A stretch of 64,000 nucleotides of DNA, taken from assembly GCF_012034205.1 (NCBI RefSeq), contig NZ_JAATEM010000010.1:1-64000 (forward strand), read 5' to 3'. Made by a program: the position numbers and the translations under genes. A model generated the notes under the pieces. The model worked only from the letters and a program-made list of their open reading frames with translations, made no database searches and had not been told where the DNA came from. This document shows positions 11,286 to 19,092 of the stretch, one piece after another. Position 1 is the first letter of the stretch; each line of letters starts with the position of its first letter. The stretch comes from Streptomyces composti. GTDB taxonomy: Bacteria > Actinomycetota > Actinomycetes > Streptomycetales > Streptomycetaceae.

Positions 11286-11741
11286 ATGGACGGCCGTCGA
11301 CGTAATCCGTATGAACTGACCGAGGACACCCCGGTCTACGTCATCTCGGTGGCGGCCCAGCTCTCCGGCCTGCACCCGCAGACCCTGCGGCAGTACGACC
11401 GCCTGGGTCTGGTCTCGCCGGACCGTACCCCGGGCCGGGGCCGCCGCTACTCGGCCCGCGACATCGAACTGCTCCGCCAGGTGCAGCAGTTGTCGCAGGA
11501 CGAGGGCATCAACCTGGCCGGAATCAAGCGCATCATCGAACTGGAGAACCAGGTCGCCGAACTTCAGGCGCGGATCGCGGAACTGGAGGACGCGCTGGAC
11601 GGCGCGGCGGCGGCGATGCGGCAGCGCGAGGCGGCCGTCCACGCCTCCTACCGCCGCGATCTGGTGCCGTACCAGCAGGTGCAGCAGACCAGCGCGCTGG
11701 TGGTCTGGCGGCCCAAGCGGCAGCAGCAGCAGTCGGAGTGA
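11286..11741 (+). CDS. hspR: Heat-shock repressor HspR (MerR family)
   Basis: This 151-aa repressor binds HAIR inverted repeats and closes the feedback loop on the dnaK operon and clpB. A MerR-type winged helix-turn-helix occupies residues about 15-80 (SGLHPQTLRQYDRLGL, then GRGRRYSARDIELL). A coiled coil follows (ENQVAELQARIAELEDAL). ATG 11286 is chosen because GAAGGGA lies 11 bases upstream; TTG 11277, overlapping the dnaJ stop, is in frame but sits on the ribosome site. HAIR sites occur at 7416, 7469 and 20073. Confidence 0.98.
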   Translation: MDGRRRNPYELTEDTPVYVISVAAQLSGLHPQTLRQYDRLGLVSPDRTPGRGRRYSARDIELLRQVQQLSQDEGINLAGIKRIIELENQVAELQARIAELEDALDGAAAAMRQREAAVHASYRRDLVPYQQVQQTSALVVWRPKRQQQQSE

Positions 11742-11761
11742 CACCTTCCGGGGTTCCGCTT

Positions 11762-11797
11762 AGGGGCCCGGAGGCCGGCATCGGCCTCTGGGCCCCT
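11762..11797. terminator. Terminator of the dnaK operon
   Basis: AGGGGCCC / GGGCCCCT arms enclose an inner GAGGCCG/CGGCCTC stem. The hairpin starts 21 bp after the hspR stop and is followed by TTCG. Confidence 0.85.
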
Positions 11798-12025
11798 TCG
11801 CGTTCCGGTGGGAGCGCGCACACATCAATGACCGGCGTATGTGCAGGTGTTCGCGGCTGTCCCGCGAATCCTCCCCGGATCCCTCACGAGATCAGCGGAG
11901 CGTGTCGTATCCACTTCGTTAAGTGGTTCCTCTTGACGTCGATGGCGGGTGAAGCGTTGGCTTTCAGTCACATGGGTCGCACTGCTGTGCCCACGTCCCG
12001 AATTCGTACTGAAGTGGACCTTCGC

Positions 12026-13132
12026 ATGCGTCGTAACGCCATATCCGTGGTGGCCGCCACCTCTCTGTCCGTCCTGCTCGCCGGGTGCGGTGTGCTCGAC
12101 GCGACCGGAAGCAGCGACGACGCCAGCCCCACCAAGGGCAACGACGTGAAGATCGGACTGCTGCTGCCGGAGAAGGCCAACACGCGCTACGAGCAGTTCG
12201 ACTACCCCATCTTCAAGCGCAAGGTGGACTCCCTCACCGGCGGCGAGGGGAAGGTCGTCTACGCCAACGCGGAGGCGGACGCGGCCAAGCAGGAGAGCCA
12301 GCTGCTGCAGATGATCGACGACGGGCTCGACATCATCGTGCTGGACGCGGTCGACTCGCACGGCATCGCGGACGGCGTGGAGAAGGCCAAGGAGGCCGGC
12401 ATCCCGGTCATCGCCTACGACCGGCTCGCCGAGGGCCCGATCGAGGCGTACATCTCCTTCGACAACGAGCTGGTCGGCCAGGTCCAGGGGCGGTCGCTGC
12501 TCGAGGCCCTCGGAGGCGCCAAGGGCAGCGACAAGATCGTCATGATGAACGGCTCGCCCACCGACCCCAACGCCAAGCAGTTCAAGGCGGGCGCGCTGTC
12601 GGAGATCAAGGGCAAGGTGACCATCGCCGCGTCCTTCGACACCAAGGACTGGAAGCCGGAGAACGCCGAGGCCAACATGGCCCGGGCGATCAACGACATC
12701 GGCGGGGAGAACATCGCCGCCGTCTACTCCGCCAACGACGGCATGGCGGGCGGCATCGTCAAGGCCCTCCGGTCCGCCGGCGTCACCGACCTGCCGCCCA
12801 TCACCGGCCAGGACGCGGAGCTGGCCGCGGTGCAGCGGATCCTCACCGGTGAGCAGTACATGAGCGTGTACAAGTCCTACCCGCAGGAGGCCGAGTCCGC
12901 AGCGGAGATGGCCGTGGCGAAGATCCAGGGCAAGGACATCCAGTTCGACGCGCTGACCCGCGACCGGGTGGACAGCCCGACCCACAAGAACATCCGCGCC
13001 CAGCTGGTGCCGGTGGTCGCGCTGACCAAGGACAACATCAAGGAGACGGTCATCGCCGACGAGATCTACGAGATCTCGGACATCTGCACCCCCAAGTACA
13101 AGGCGGAGTGCGAGGCGGCCGGCCTGAAGTGA
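12026..13132 (+). CDS. XylF-like sugar-binding lipoprotein
   Basis: The 368-aa protein has a lipoprotein signal peptide with lipobox LLAGC near residue 22, so it is anchored outside the membrane. The mature part is a periplasmic-binding-protein fold close to E. coli XylF: IAYDRLAEGPIEAYISFDNE, GSPTDPNAKQFKAG, WKPENAE, SANDGMAGG and ITGQDAELAAVQRI. A pentose ligand such as xylose is plausible. No permease or ATPase lies next to it, so it either serves a distant transporter or acts as a sensor. ATG 12026 has GAAGTGG eight bases upstream; longer in-frame starts lack a signal peptide. Confidence 0.9.
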   Translation: MRRNAISVVAATSLSVLLAGCGVLDATGSSDDASPTKGNDVKIGLLLPEKANTRYEQFDYPIFKRKVDSLTGGEGKVVYANAEADAAKQESQLLQMIDDGLDIIVLDAVDSHGIADGVEKAKEAGIPVIAYDRLAEGPIEAYISFDNELVGQVQGRSLLEALGGAKGSDKIVMMNGSPTDPNAKQFKAGALSEIKGKVTIAASFDTKDWKPENAEANMARAINDIGGENIAAVYSANDGMAGGIVKALRSAGVTDLPPITGQDAELAAVQRILTGEQYMSVYKSYPQEAESAAEMAVAKIQGKDIQFDALTRDRVDSPTHKNIRAQLVPVVALTKDNIKETVIADEIYEISDICTPKYKAECEAAGLK

Positions 13133-13251
13133 GCGCGCGGCGCGCGTGAGCGGGCGAGGCGCGCGGGAGCGCGGTCCTGCGTGCGGTGAGCGGACCGGCC
13201 GAGCGCTCTGGGCGCCCCACGTGTCGCCCGGACTGACGGCCGTGGTGAGCA

Positions 13252-13285
13252 CGGCCCCGGCCAGGGGGGACGGCGGCCGGGGCCG
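13252..13285. terminator. Hairpin terminator between converging genes
   Basis: CGGCCCCGGCC pairs with GGCCGGGGCCG across a 12-nt loop, 119 bp past the lipoprotein gene and just before the stop of the minus-strand hypothetical frame at 13291. Confidence 0.65.
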
Positions 13286-13290
13286 CGCGT

Positions 13291-13641
13291 TCAGGGGGTG
13301 GCGGGCGGACAGTCCTCGCCCAGCAGCCTGAGCCACTGCCGCTCGCGTTCCGTCAGCGGGCGGCGCACGGAAGCACCGTTGCCGCTCCCCGCGCCGCCCT
13401 CCGCCTCGTGATGAGGCGCGGAACCGGTCTCGCCTTCCGACCTCTCGCTGACATCCCACCTGGTCACAGTGGTGCCCGCCTTCCCCGTCAAGCCCGATCG
13501 TGCCTGGGCGGCCAGGGCCGCGTCGGCGGCAGCCCTGGCCGGACTCCCCCGTGAGTCCCCCGTGTTCCCCCGTGTCCCCCGTGGGGCCCCGCGGGTCCCC
13601 CGTGTCCCCCGTGGAACCCCCGTTGATCGAGACAATCCCAT
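13291..13641 (-). CDS. Hypothetical protein overlapping a GC-rich minisatellite
   Basis: I do not recognise this frame. The N-terminal part is a GTRGTRG/PRGTRGN repeat encoded by the repeat tract at 13543-13623. The middle is Ala/Gly/Ser rich, and the C-terminus (RRPLTERERQWLRLLGEDC) looks like a genuine helix. The frame stays open to 13701. ATG 13641 has GGAG abutting it and is only one possible start. It may equally be a chance frame in an otherwise empty 690-bp gap. Confidence 0.3.
   Translation of the reverse strand: MGLSRSTGVPRGTRGTRGAPRGTRGNTGDSRGSPARAAADAALAAQARSGLTGKAGTTVTRWDVSERSEGETGSAPHHEAEGGAGSGNGASVRRPLTERERQWLRLLGEDCPPATP
13543..13623. repeat. CCCCCGTG(T) minisatellite
   Basis: About eight imperfect copies of a 9-10 bp unit, CCCCCGTGT and variants, lie in tandem. 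The tract is strand-biased, with C-runs on the plus strand. Confidence 0.8.
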
Positions 13642-13820
13642 CTCCGCCCGCACCGGCACCACCCTCATCTTGTTGCAACGGGTCATCCCGGGGGAGTGCA
13701 CAGAGCGGAATCCGGGCGATCAAAGGGGGCAATTCCGTGGTCGAGGCGTGTTGCGCGGCACGTTCCGTCCGCGCATAGTTGCGCTGCGGAAAGACGCTGC
13801 AACCGGGGGTGGGACGGGCA

Positions 13821-14849
13821 ATGGCCGGGCACGGGACGGACGAGCATCCACACGGTGCCGACCGACTGTGCGAGGCCGGGGACCGCGTCTACTCCCGGGC
13901 GGTACGGCGCGGGCGGGTGCACCGCAGGGACGCCGAACAGGTGCCCTGCCTCCTCGAACTCGCCCTGCTGCACCCCGATCCCGACGACATGGACTGGCTG
14001 GTGCCCACCTCGCCCCAGGAGGTCATGACCCGGCTGCTGCGCGGGGTGTACGAGGAGATCAGCTCCAGCCGGCTCCGGGTGGGCTCCGCGGTGGAAGCCT
14101 TCGAGTGGTACGCGGGCCTGGGCCGCCAGGTGCAGCCCGCACCGGCGGCGGAGGGCCCCGCGATCCGCGTCCTGGACGGACTCGCCCGGATCCAGGCGGC
14201 GATGGACGAGGCGGCCCAGGCGTGCACCACGGAGGTGCTGACCGTCCAGCCCGGCGGCATCCGGCGCGAGGCGGAACTCTCCGAGGGCCTGCACCGGGCG
14301 ATGGCGCTGCGCCGGCGCGGGGTGCGCATGCGGGACCTCTACACCCATGTGGCCCGGCACGGCCACGGGCTGCTCTCCTACCTGGAGTTGATGGGCGACG
14401 CGGTGGAGGCCCGCACGCTGGACGAGGTGACCGAGCGCCTCATCCTCTTCGACCGCACGGTCGCCTTCATCCCCGCCAACGCCGAACGCACCATGGCCCT
14501 GGAGCTGCGCCACCCCGCGCTCGTCGACTACCTGGTGACCGTCTTCGACCGCTTCTGGCGTCTGGCCATCCCGCTGACCGCGCCGCTCCCCGACACCGGC
14601 ATCGAGGGCATCTCGCACCGGGAACGCTCCATCGCGGCGCTGCTGGCGGAGGGCCACCAGGACGCGGTCATCGCAGAACGCCTCGGCATCAGCGTCCGCA
14701 CCTGCCGGGCGCACATCGCCCGCCTCTCGGAGACCCTGGGCGCGGCCAGTCGTACGCAGCTGGGCGTCCGCATAGCCCAGGCCGGCCTGGACCGCTCACA
14801 TCCCCCGACCCTCACCGTCCCCGATCAAGAATCCCCGACCGCCCGATGA
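13821..14849 (+). CDS. LuxR/TrmB-like transcriptional regulator, copy A (convergent)
   Basis: This 343-aa regulator has the same plan as the four minus-strand genes it faces. A degenerate N-terminal winged helix (LCEAGDRVYSRAVRRGRV, PCLLELALLHPDPDD) comes first. A middle sensor domain like TrmB/PLD-type domains carries TTEVLTVQPGG, VRMRDLYTH and LILFDRTVAFIPAN. The C-terminal LuxR-type helix-turn-helix spans about residues 267-322 (DAVIAERLGISVRTCRAHI). There is no receiver domain. Start ATG 13821 (MAGHGTDEH) is favoured over the longer frame from 13779. Its end overlaps the end of copy B by 38 bp on the opposite strand. The ligand is unknown. Confidence 0.82.
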   Translation: MAGHGTDEHPHGADRLCEAGDRVYSRAVRRGRVHRRDAEQVPCLLELALLHPDPDDMDWLVPTSPQEVMTRLLRGVYEEISSSRLRVGSAVEAFEWYAGLGRQVQPAPAAEGPAIRVLDGLARIQAAMDEAAQACTTEVLTVQPGGIRREAELSEGLHRAMALRRRGVRMRDLYTHVARHGHGLLSYLELMGDAVEARTLDEVTERLILFDRTVAFIPANAERTMALELRHPALVDYLVTVFDRFWRLAIPLTAPLPDTGIEGISHRERSIAALLAEGHQDAVIAERLGISVRTCRAHIARLSETLGAASRTQLGVRIAQAGLDRSHPPTLTVPDQESPTAR

Positions 14850-15804
14850 GGTAGCCGAGCTGGGCGCGGCTCTGGCTGCCGAGGGTGGCGGCGAGTTTGG
14901 CGATGTGGACGCGGGCGGTGCGGACGTTCAGGCCCAGGCGTTCGGCGATGGCGGTGTCGGTGTGGCCCTCTATGAGCAGTTCCGCGATGGCGCGCTGGCG
15001 CGCGGTGATGCCCTCGGGGGACGGGGGCTGGACCGCCTTGGGGTACATGGGGGTGGCCAGGCGCCAGAAGCGGTCGAACGCCGTGCACAGGTACTGCACC
15101 AGCGCCGGGTGCCGTATCTCCAGGGCCACGGTGCGGTCCGCGTTCGCCGGCATGAAGGCGACCGTGCGGTCCAGCACGATCAGCCGGTCGGCCAGCTCGT
15201 CCAGGGTCCGCACCTCGACGTCACCCCGCAGCTTCTCGTAGCGGGCCCGGATCAGGGGCAGATGGCGCTGGGTGTGCTGGTAGAGGGTGCGGATACGGCC
15301 GCCGCGGTCCAGCAGGTCCTGGTCCCTGCCCAGGGAGATGGCCTGCGACCGCTCGCCCTTGCCGTCGCGGTAGTGCACGTTCGGCTGCACGCACAGCATC
15401 TCCTGCCGCGCCTCGGCCTCGGCCTCGGTGATGGCCTCGTTGATCCGGTCCGTACCCCCGAGCACCCGGAGGACCGGCTCCGGCCCGCTGTCCGTGCGGC
15501 CCCCGCCGATGGCCATGAACGACCGGAACACCTCGGTCAGATGCTCCTGCCCCCGCCGCTCCTCGGCGATCCGTTCCGCGGTGCGGCGCAGCAGCCGCGG
15601 CAGGGCGAGCACGGGCGCGACGGGCTCGAGCCGGCCCGGATCACCGGTCGCCGGCTCCACCAGCCCGGTGTCCGTCAGACACGGCGCCTCCCGGGCCTCC
15701 TCCGCCGTCAGGTGCCCCTCCCGCAGCGCCCGCTCGTACAGTCGCGTACCCGCACGGCACAGGTCGCCCGGGGCGTGCTCCTCGTGCTGCGGCGCCGGTG
15801 TCAC
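14812..15804 (-). CDS. LuxR/TrmB-like transcriptional regulator, copy B
   Basis: This 330-aa protein is the last gene of a four-gene head-to-tail array. It has the degenerate N-terminal helix (LCRAGTRLYERALREGHL), the TrmB-like middle (QEMLCVQPNVHY, GRIRTLYQHTQRHLPLI, LIVLDRTVAFMPAN) and a LuxR-type helix-turn-helix near residues 262-320 (DTAIAERLGLNVRTARVHI). GTG 15804 overlaps the stop of copy C (GTGA), with AGGAAGGA upstream. The final 230 bp are nearly identical to the end of copy C, so duplication or gene conversion is recent. It overlaps convergent copy A by 38 bp. Confidence 0.85.
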   Translation of the reverse strand: MTPAPQHEEHAPGDLCRAGTRLYERALREGHLTAEEAREAPCLTDTGLVEPATGDPGRLEPVAPVLALPRLLRRTAERIAEERRGQEHLTEVFRSFMAIGGGRTDSGPEPVLRVLGGTDRINEAITEAEAEARQEMLCVQPNVHYRDGKGERSQAISLGRDQDLLDRGGRIRTLYQHTQRHLPLIRARYEKLRGDVEVRTLDELADRLIVLDRTVAFMPANADRTVALEIRHPALVQYLCTAFDRFWRLATPMYPKAVQPPSPEGITARQRAIAELLIEGHTDTAIAERLGLNVRTARVHIAKLAATLGSQSRAQLGYLIGRSGILDRGR

Positions 15805-16802
15805 GTGTGGGGTCCTTCCTGGTCGAGGATGCCTGACTGGCCGATGAGGTAGCCGAGCTGGGCGCGGCTCTGGCTGCCGAGGGTGGCGGCGAGTTTGGCG
15901 ATGTGGACGCGGGCGGTGCGGACGTTCATGCCGAGGCGTTCGGCGATGGCGGTGTCGGTGTGGCCTTCGACGAGGAGTTCGGCGATGGCGCGCTGGCGTG
16001 CGGTGATGCGCTCGGGCGACGGGGGCTCGACGGCCTTGGGGTACATGGGGGTGGCCAGGCGCCAGAAGCGGTCGAACATGTCGGCCAGGTAGCCGGTGAT
16101 GGCGGGGTGGCGGACCTCGAGGGCGATGTGGTGGTCCTTGTCGGCGGGCAGGAACGCGACGGATCTGTCGACGAGGATGAGCCGCTCGGTGACCTCGTCG
16201 AGCGTGCGCGCCTGGGCGTCGCCCCTCAGCTGCTCGTAGCGGGCGATGACGAGGGGGATGTGGCGCTGGGTGTGCGGGTAGATGGTGCGCAGCCTGCCGC
16301 CCCGGTCGAGGAAGGCCTGGTCGCGGCGCATGGCGAGGGCCTGGGCCCGGCGGGCGTACTCGGAGGTGGAGTAGCTGTGCTGGGTCTGGATGCACAGCAC
16401 CTCCTCCGCGGCCGCCGACAGGGCCTCGCTGATCGCCGCGTTGATGCGGGTCTTGCCGCTGAGCAGGCCGAGGGCCGGGCTGACGGCCTCGCCCTGGGGG
16501 CGGTCGTCGATCCGCATGAGCGACTGGAAGGTCTCGGCCAGCTCCTCCTCGCGTCGCCGCTCTCCCGCGATGCGGTCCGCCGAGTGCCGCAGCAGGCGTT
16601 GCAGCCCGACGGCGGGCGGGACGGGCTCGAGCCGGTCCAGGTCGTCGAGGGAGGGCTGGAGGAGCCCGGTGTCGAGCAGGCAGGGAGCATGCCGGGCGTC
16701 ACCGGCGGGCAGCTGGCCCTCGCGGAGTGCCCGCTCGTACAGCAACGTTCCTGCAGTGCACATGGTGCCTGCGCTGTGTGCGGTGTGCGGCGCCGGCGTC
16801 AC
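15801..16802 (-). CDS. LuxR/TrmB-like transcriptional regulator, copy C
   Basis: This 333-aa paralogue is the third gene of the array. Its layout matches copy B: LLYERALREGQL at the N-terminus, EEVLCIQTQHSYS and GRLRTIYPHTQRHIPLV in the middle, and DTAIAERLGMNVRTARVHI in the C-terminal helix-turn-helix. The tail SQSRAQLGYLIGQSGILDQE is almost the same as in copies B and E. GTG 16802 overlaps the stop of copy D by 4 bp, and its own stop overlaps the start of copy B by 4 bp. No receiver domain or membrane segment is visible. Confidence 0.85.
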   Translation of the reverse strand: MTPAPHTAHSAGTMCTAGTLLYERALREGQLPAGDARHAPCLLDTGLLQPSLDDLDRLEPVPPAVGLQRLLRHSADRIAGERRREEELAETFQSLMRIDDRPQGEAVSPALGLLSGKTRINAAISEALSAAAEEVLCIQTQHSYSTSEYARRAQALAMRRDQAFLDRGGRLRTIYPHTQRHIPLVIARYEQLRGDAQARTLDEVTERLILVDRSVAFLPADKDHHIALEVRHPAITGYLADMFDRFWRLATPMYPKAVEPPSPERITARQRAIAELLVEGHTDTAIAERLGMNVRTARVHIAKLAATLGSQSRAQLGYLIGQSGILDQEGPHT

Positions 16803-17800
16803 GTGTGGTGTCCCTCCTGCTCGAGGATCCCCGACTGGCCGATGAGGCAGCCGAGCCGGGCGCGGCTGCGGCTGCCGAGGGCGGCGGCGAGTTTGGCGAT
16901 GTGGGCGCGGCAGGTGCGGACGTCCAGGCCCGGGCGTTCGGCGATGCCGGAGTCGGTGCGGCCCTCGACGAGGAGTTCGGCCGCGGCGCGCTGCCGGGGG
17001 GTGAGACCGTGGGGTCCTGCCTGCGGGGCGCGTTTCGGAAGCATTGGCTCCGCCAGGCGCCAGAAGCGCTCGAAGGCGGTGGCGAGGTAGTCCACGATCG
17101 CCGGATTGCGTATCTCGGCGGCGAGTGAGCCGTCCTCGTCGGCAGGGATGAATGCGACGGATCTGTCGATGACGATGAGCCGCCCGGGCACCTCGTTCAG
17201 CGAGCGGACCTCGAGGTCTCCTCTCATGCCCTGGCGGGAGATGACGGAGGGGAAGTGGCGCACCGTCTCCTGGTAGAGAGTCCGGACACGCACGCCACGG
17301 TCCGGTACTTCCTGGTCGCGTTCACAGGCAACTGCGTCCGCGTGATCGCCTCGGGGACCGGTGAGACCCGCCCGGGGCTGAATGGTGAGCACTTCTTCGG
17401 TGCTCCTGGCCATGGCCTCAGTGATGGCCTGGTTGACTCGGGCGGTGCCGCTGAGGATCTGCAGGGTGGGGGGTTCCGTGGCGGTCGCCGTAGATGTGCC
17501 GATGCGTGCCAAGGCCTGGAACTCGGCGGCGACTTCTTCTTCGCGTCGCCGGGCTTCTGCGATGCGTTCGCCGGATGCACGCGGACAGCGGTGCGGGACC
17601 ACGAGGGGGGCGTCGGGCTCCAGCCCGGCCACGTCGTCGAGGGCAGGACGGAGCAGGCCGAGGTCGACGAGACACGGGGCTGCCCTCGCCTCGTCGGCCG
17701 GCAACGACCCTTCGCGAAGGGCCCTTTCACAGAGCTCGGCACCCGTGGCGCACAGTTCCTCCACGCCGTGCGCCGCGTGCGGTGCCGAGGTCGAGGTCAC
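16799..17800 (-). CDS. LuxR/TrmB-like transcriptional regulator, copy D (diverged)
   Basis: This 333-aa paralogue is the second gene of the array. It has the same domain order (LCERALREGSL; TEEVLTIQPRAGL; VRVRTLYQETVRHFP; C-terminal helix-turn-helix). It is the most diverged copy: the conserved IAERLG of the DNA-binding helix is IAERPG, which puts proline where the paralogues have leucine and could weaken DNA binding. GTG 17800 and its stop both overlap neighbours by 4 bp. It may be decaying or may act as a partner without its own DNA contact; this is inference. Confidence 0.82.
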   Translation of the reverse strand: MTSTSAPHAAHGVEELCATGAELCERALREGSLPADEARAAPCLVDLGLLRPALDDVAGLEPDAPLVVPHRCPRASGERIAEARRREEEVAAEFQALARIGTSTATATEPPTLQILSGTARVNQAITEAMARSTEEVLTIQPRAGLTGPRGDHADAVACERDQEVPDRGVRVRTLYQETVRHFPSVISRQGMRGDLEVRSLNEVPGRLIVIDRSVAFIPADEDGSLAAEIRNPAIVDYLATAFERFWRLAEPMLPKRAPQAGPHGLTPRQRAAAELLVEGRTDSGIAERPGLDVRTCRAHIAKLAAALGSRSRARLGCLIGQSGILEQEGHHT

Positions 17801-18789
17801 TTGGCGGCTCCCTCCTGATCGAGAATGCCCGACTGAGCGATGAGGTAGCCGAGTTGTGCGCGGCTGCCGCTTCCCAGGACGGACGCCAGCTTGGCGATGT
17901 GGGCCCGGCAGGTGCGGACGTTCATGCCCAGGCGGCGGGCGATCGCTTCGTCGACATGCCCCTCGACGAGCAGCTTGGCGATGGAGTGCTGAATGTCGGT
18001 GATGCCGTCGGGGGCGGTCTCGTACGGGGTGCCGGCCTTGAGCGGTACGGCGCGTGCCCACATGAACTCGAAGACCTTGATCAGGTACCGGACGAGGCCC
18101 GGGTGGCGGAGTTCGAGGGCTACTTGCCGGTCCTCCCGGATCGGGATGAAGGCTACGGTCTCGTCGCAGATGATGAGCCGTTCAACCAGCTCGTCGATCG
18201 TGCGCACCTCGACCTTGCCGTCGGCGATCTGCTCTATGTAGGCCAGCGTCTCAGGGCTGTAACGCGCGGTGTGCTGGTAGAGAGTCCGCAGGCGCACGCC
18301 TCTCTCGATCAGGGGTTTGTCGCGCTCCAGACCCTTCAGCAGATTGCTCTCGAGCCGGCGCTTGCCGGGCTGCACCGTGAGAACCTCGGTCTGGCTCTCG
18401 GAGGTCGCGATGTTGAGTGCATCGTTGATCCGGTCCCGCCCCTCCAGGACGGTGATGGAGCCGGTTGCTGCGGCATTCTGGGCGCTGGCGGCCATGAAGG
18501 GCTCGAACGCGTCTGCGAGCTCGATGGAGAGCCGTCTGCGCTCCGTGATCTCGCGCTCGAGGGGGTACAGCCGTTGTGCCAGGGCAACGGATGGGGGAAC
18601 CGGGCGCAGCCAGGCCGAGTCGTCGGGGTCGGGATGGAGGAGGGCGAACTCCGTGAGGCAGGGAGCCTCTGCCGCGTCCGCGCGTGAGATGCGGCCGGCG
18701 CGCAGCGCTTGAGTGTAGAGGCGGCTGCCTTCGTCGCATAGTTCGGTTATGGCATGGGGATGTGTCGCACTTGAACTGTGTGTCCCCAT
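17797..18789 (-). CDS. LuxR/TrmB-like transcriptional regulator, copy E (array leader)
   Basis: This 330-aa protein is the first gene of the array and the one divergent from the secreted-peptide gene. It has the N-terminal helix (LCDEGSRLYTQALRAGRI, PCLTEFALLHPDPDD), a TrmB-like middle (TEVLTVQPGKRR, VRLRTLYQHTARYSP, LIICDETVAFIPIRED) and the C-terminal helix-turn-helix (DEAIARRLGMNVRTCRAHI). ATG 18789 has GGGGGGTGG upstream. The HPDPDD motif links it most closely to copy A. A near-palindrome (18807-18822) lies 18 bp before its start. It is the natural candidate to control the divergent peptide/Rieske-like unit. Confidence 0.86.
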   Translation of the reverse strand: MGTHSSSATHPHAITELCDEGSRLYTQALRAGRISRADAAEAPCLTEFALLHPDPDDSAWLRPVPPSVALAQRLYPLEREITERRRLSIELADAFEPFMAASAQNAAATGSITVLEGRDRINDALNIATSESQTEVLTVQPGKRRLESNLLKGLERDKPLIERGVRLRTLYQHTARYSPETLAYIEQIADGKVEVRTIDELVERLIICDETVAFIPIREDRQVALELRHPGLVRYLIKVFEFMWARAVPLKAGTPYETAPDGITDIQHSIAKLLVEGHVDEAIARRLGMNVRTCRAHIAKLASVLGSGSRAQLGYLIAQSGILDQEGAAK

Positions 18790-18806
18790 TTATCCACCCC
18801 CCAGGG

Positions 18807-18822
18807 TCCTGAATATGCAGGA
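18807..18822. promoter_or_regulatory. Near-palindrome between luxR-type copy E and peptide gene
   Basis: TCCTGAATATGCAGGA has perfect 5-bp arms (TCCTG/CAGGA) around an AT-rich centre and matches at 14 of 16 positions. It lies in the 130-bp divergent region, where an operator of the LuxR-type array would be expected. Confidence 0.4.
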
Positions 18823-18919
18823 ACATGATGCACCGATTGTGTGGCCATGACGTGCCTGAATGAGCCATCGTCTAGTTCGACGGGGGAAGAGGAGACCATC
18901 GAGTGAGGACGAAGCCGAC

Positions 18920-19087
18920 ATGAGTAAGAGAATGCTTCGCTCGGTACTTGCCGCTGCTCTTTCCGCCGTCGCGATGCTCGGGGCTGTGAGTGGTGTGGCC
19001 GGCAAGTCCAGTGATGCCCCCGCAGGTACGGCATCTGTCGCGATGGTCGCCGGTGAAGCCCACGTCAACGACACCTCCTGGGACTGA
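18920..19087 (+). CDS. Small secreted peptide precursor ending NDTSWD (55 aa)
   Basis: This 55-aa precursor has a clear signal peptide: MSKRMLR, then a hydrophobic core LAAALSAVAMLGAVSGVAG, with cleavage likely near residue 28. That leaves about 27 residues ending in the polar, Trp-containing NDTSWD. ATG 18920 has GAAG five bases upstream; ATG 18860 would give a longer form without a proper signal at its start. The next gene begins 5 bp after the stop. The divergent neighbour is a LuxR/TrmB-like array, so an exported signalling peptide or modified-peptide precursor is plausible but unproven. I do not recognise a named family. Confidence 0.68.
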   Translation: MSKRMLRSVLAAALSAVAMLGAVSGVAGKSSDAPAGTASVAMVAGEAHVNDTSWD

Positions 19088-19092
19088 TCGCG

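Noticed and set aside
13779..13820. Longer N-terminus for LuxR/TrmB-like copy A
   Set aside because: The extra 14 residues have no counterpart in the four paralogues; ATG 13821 fits better.
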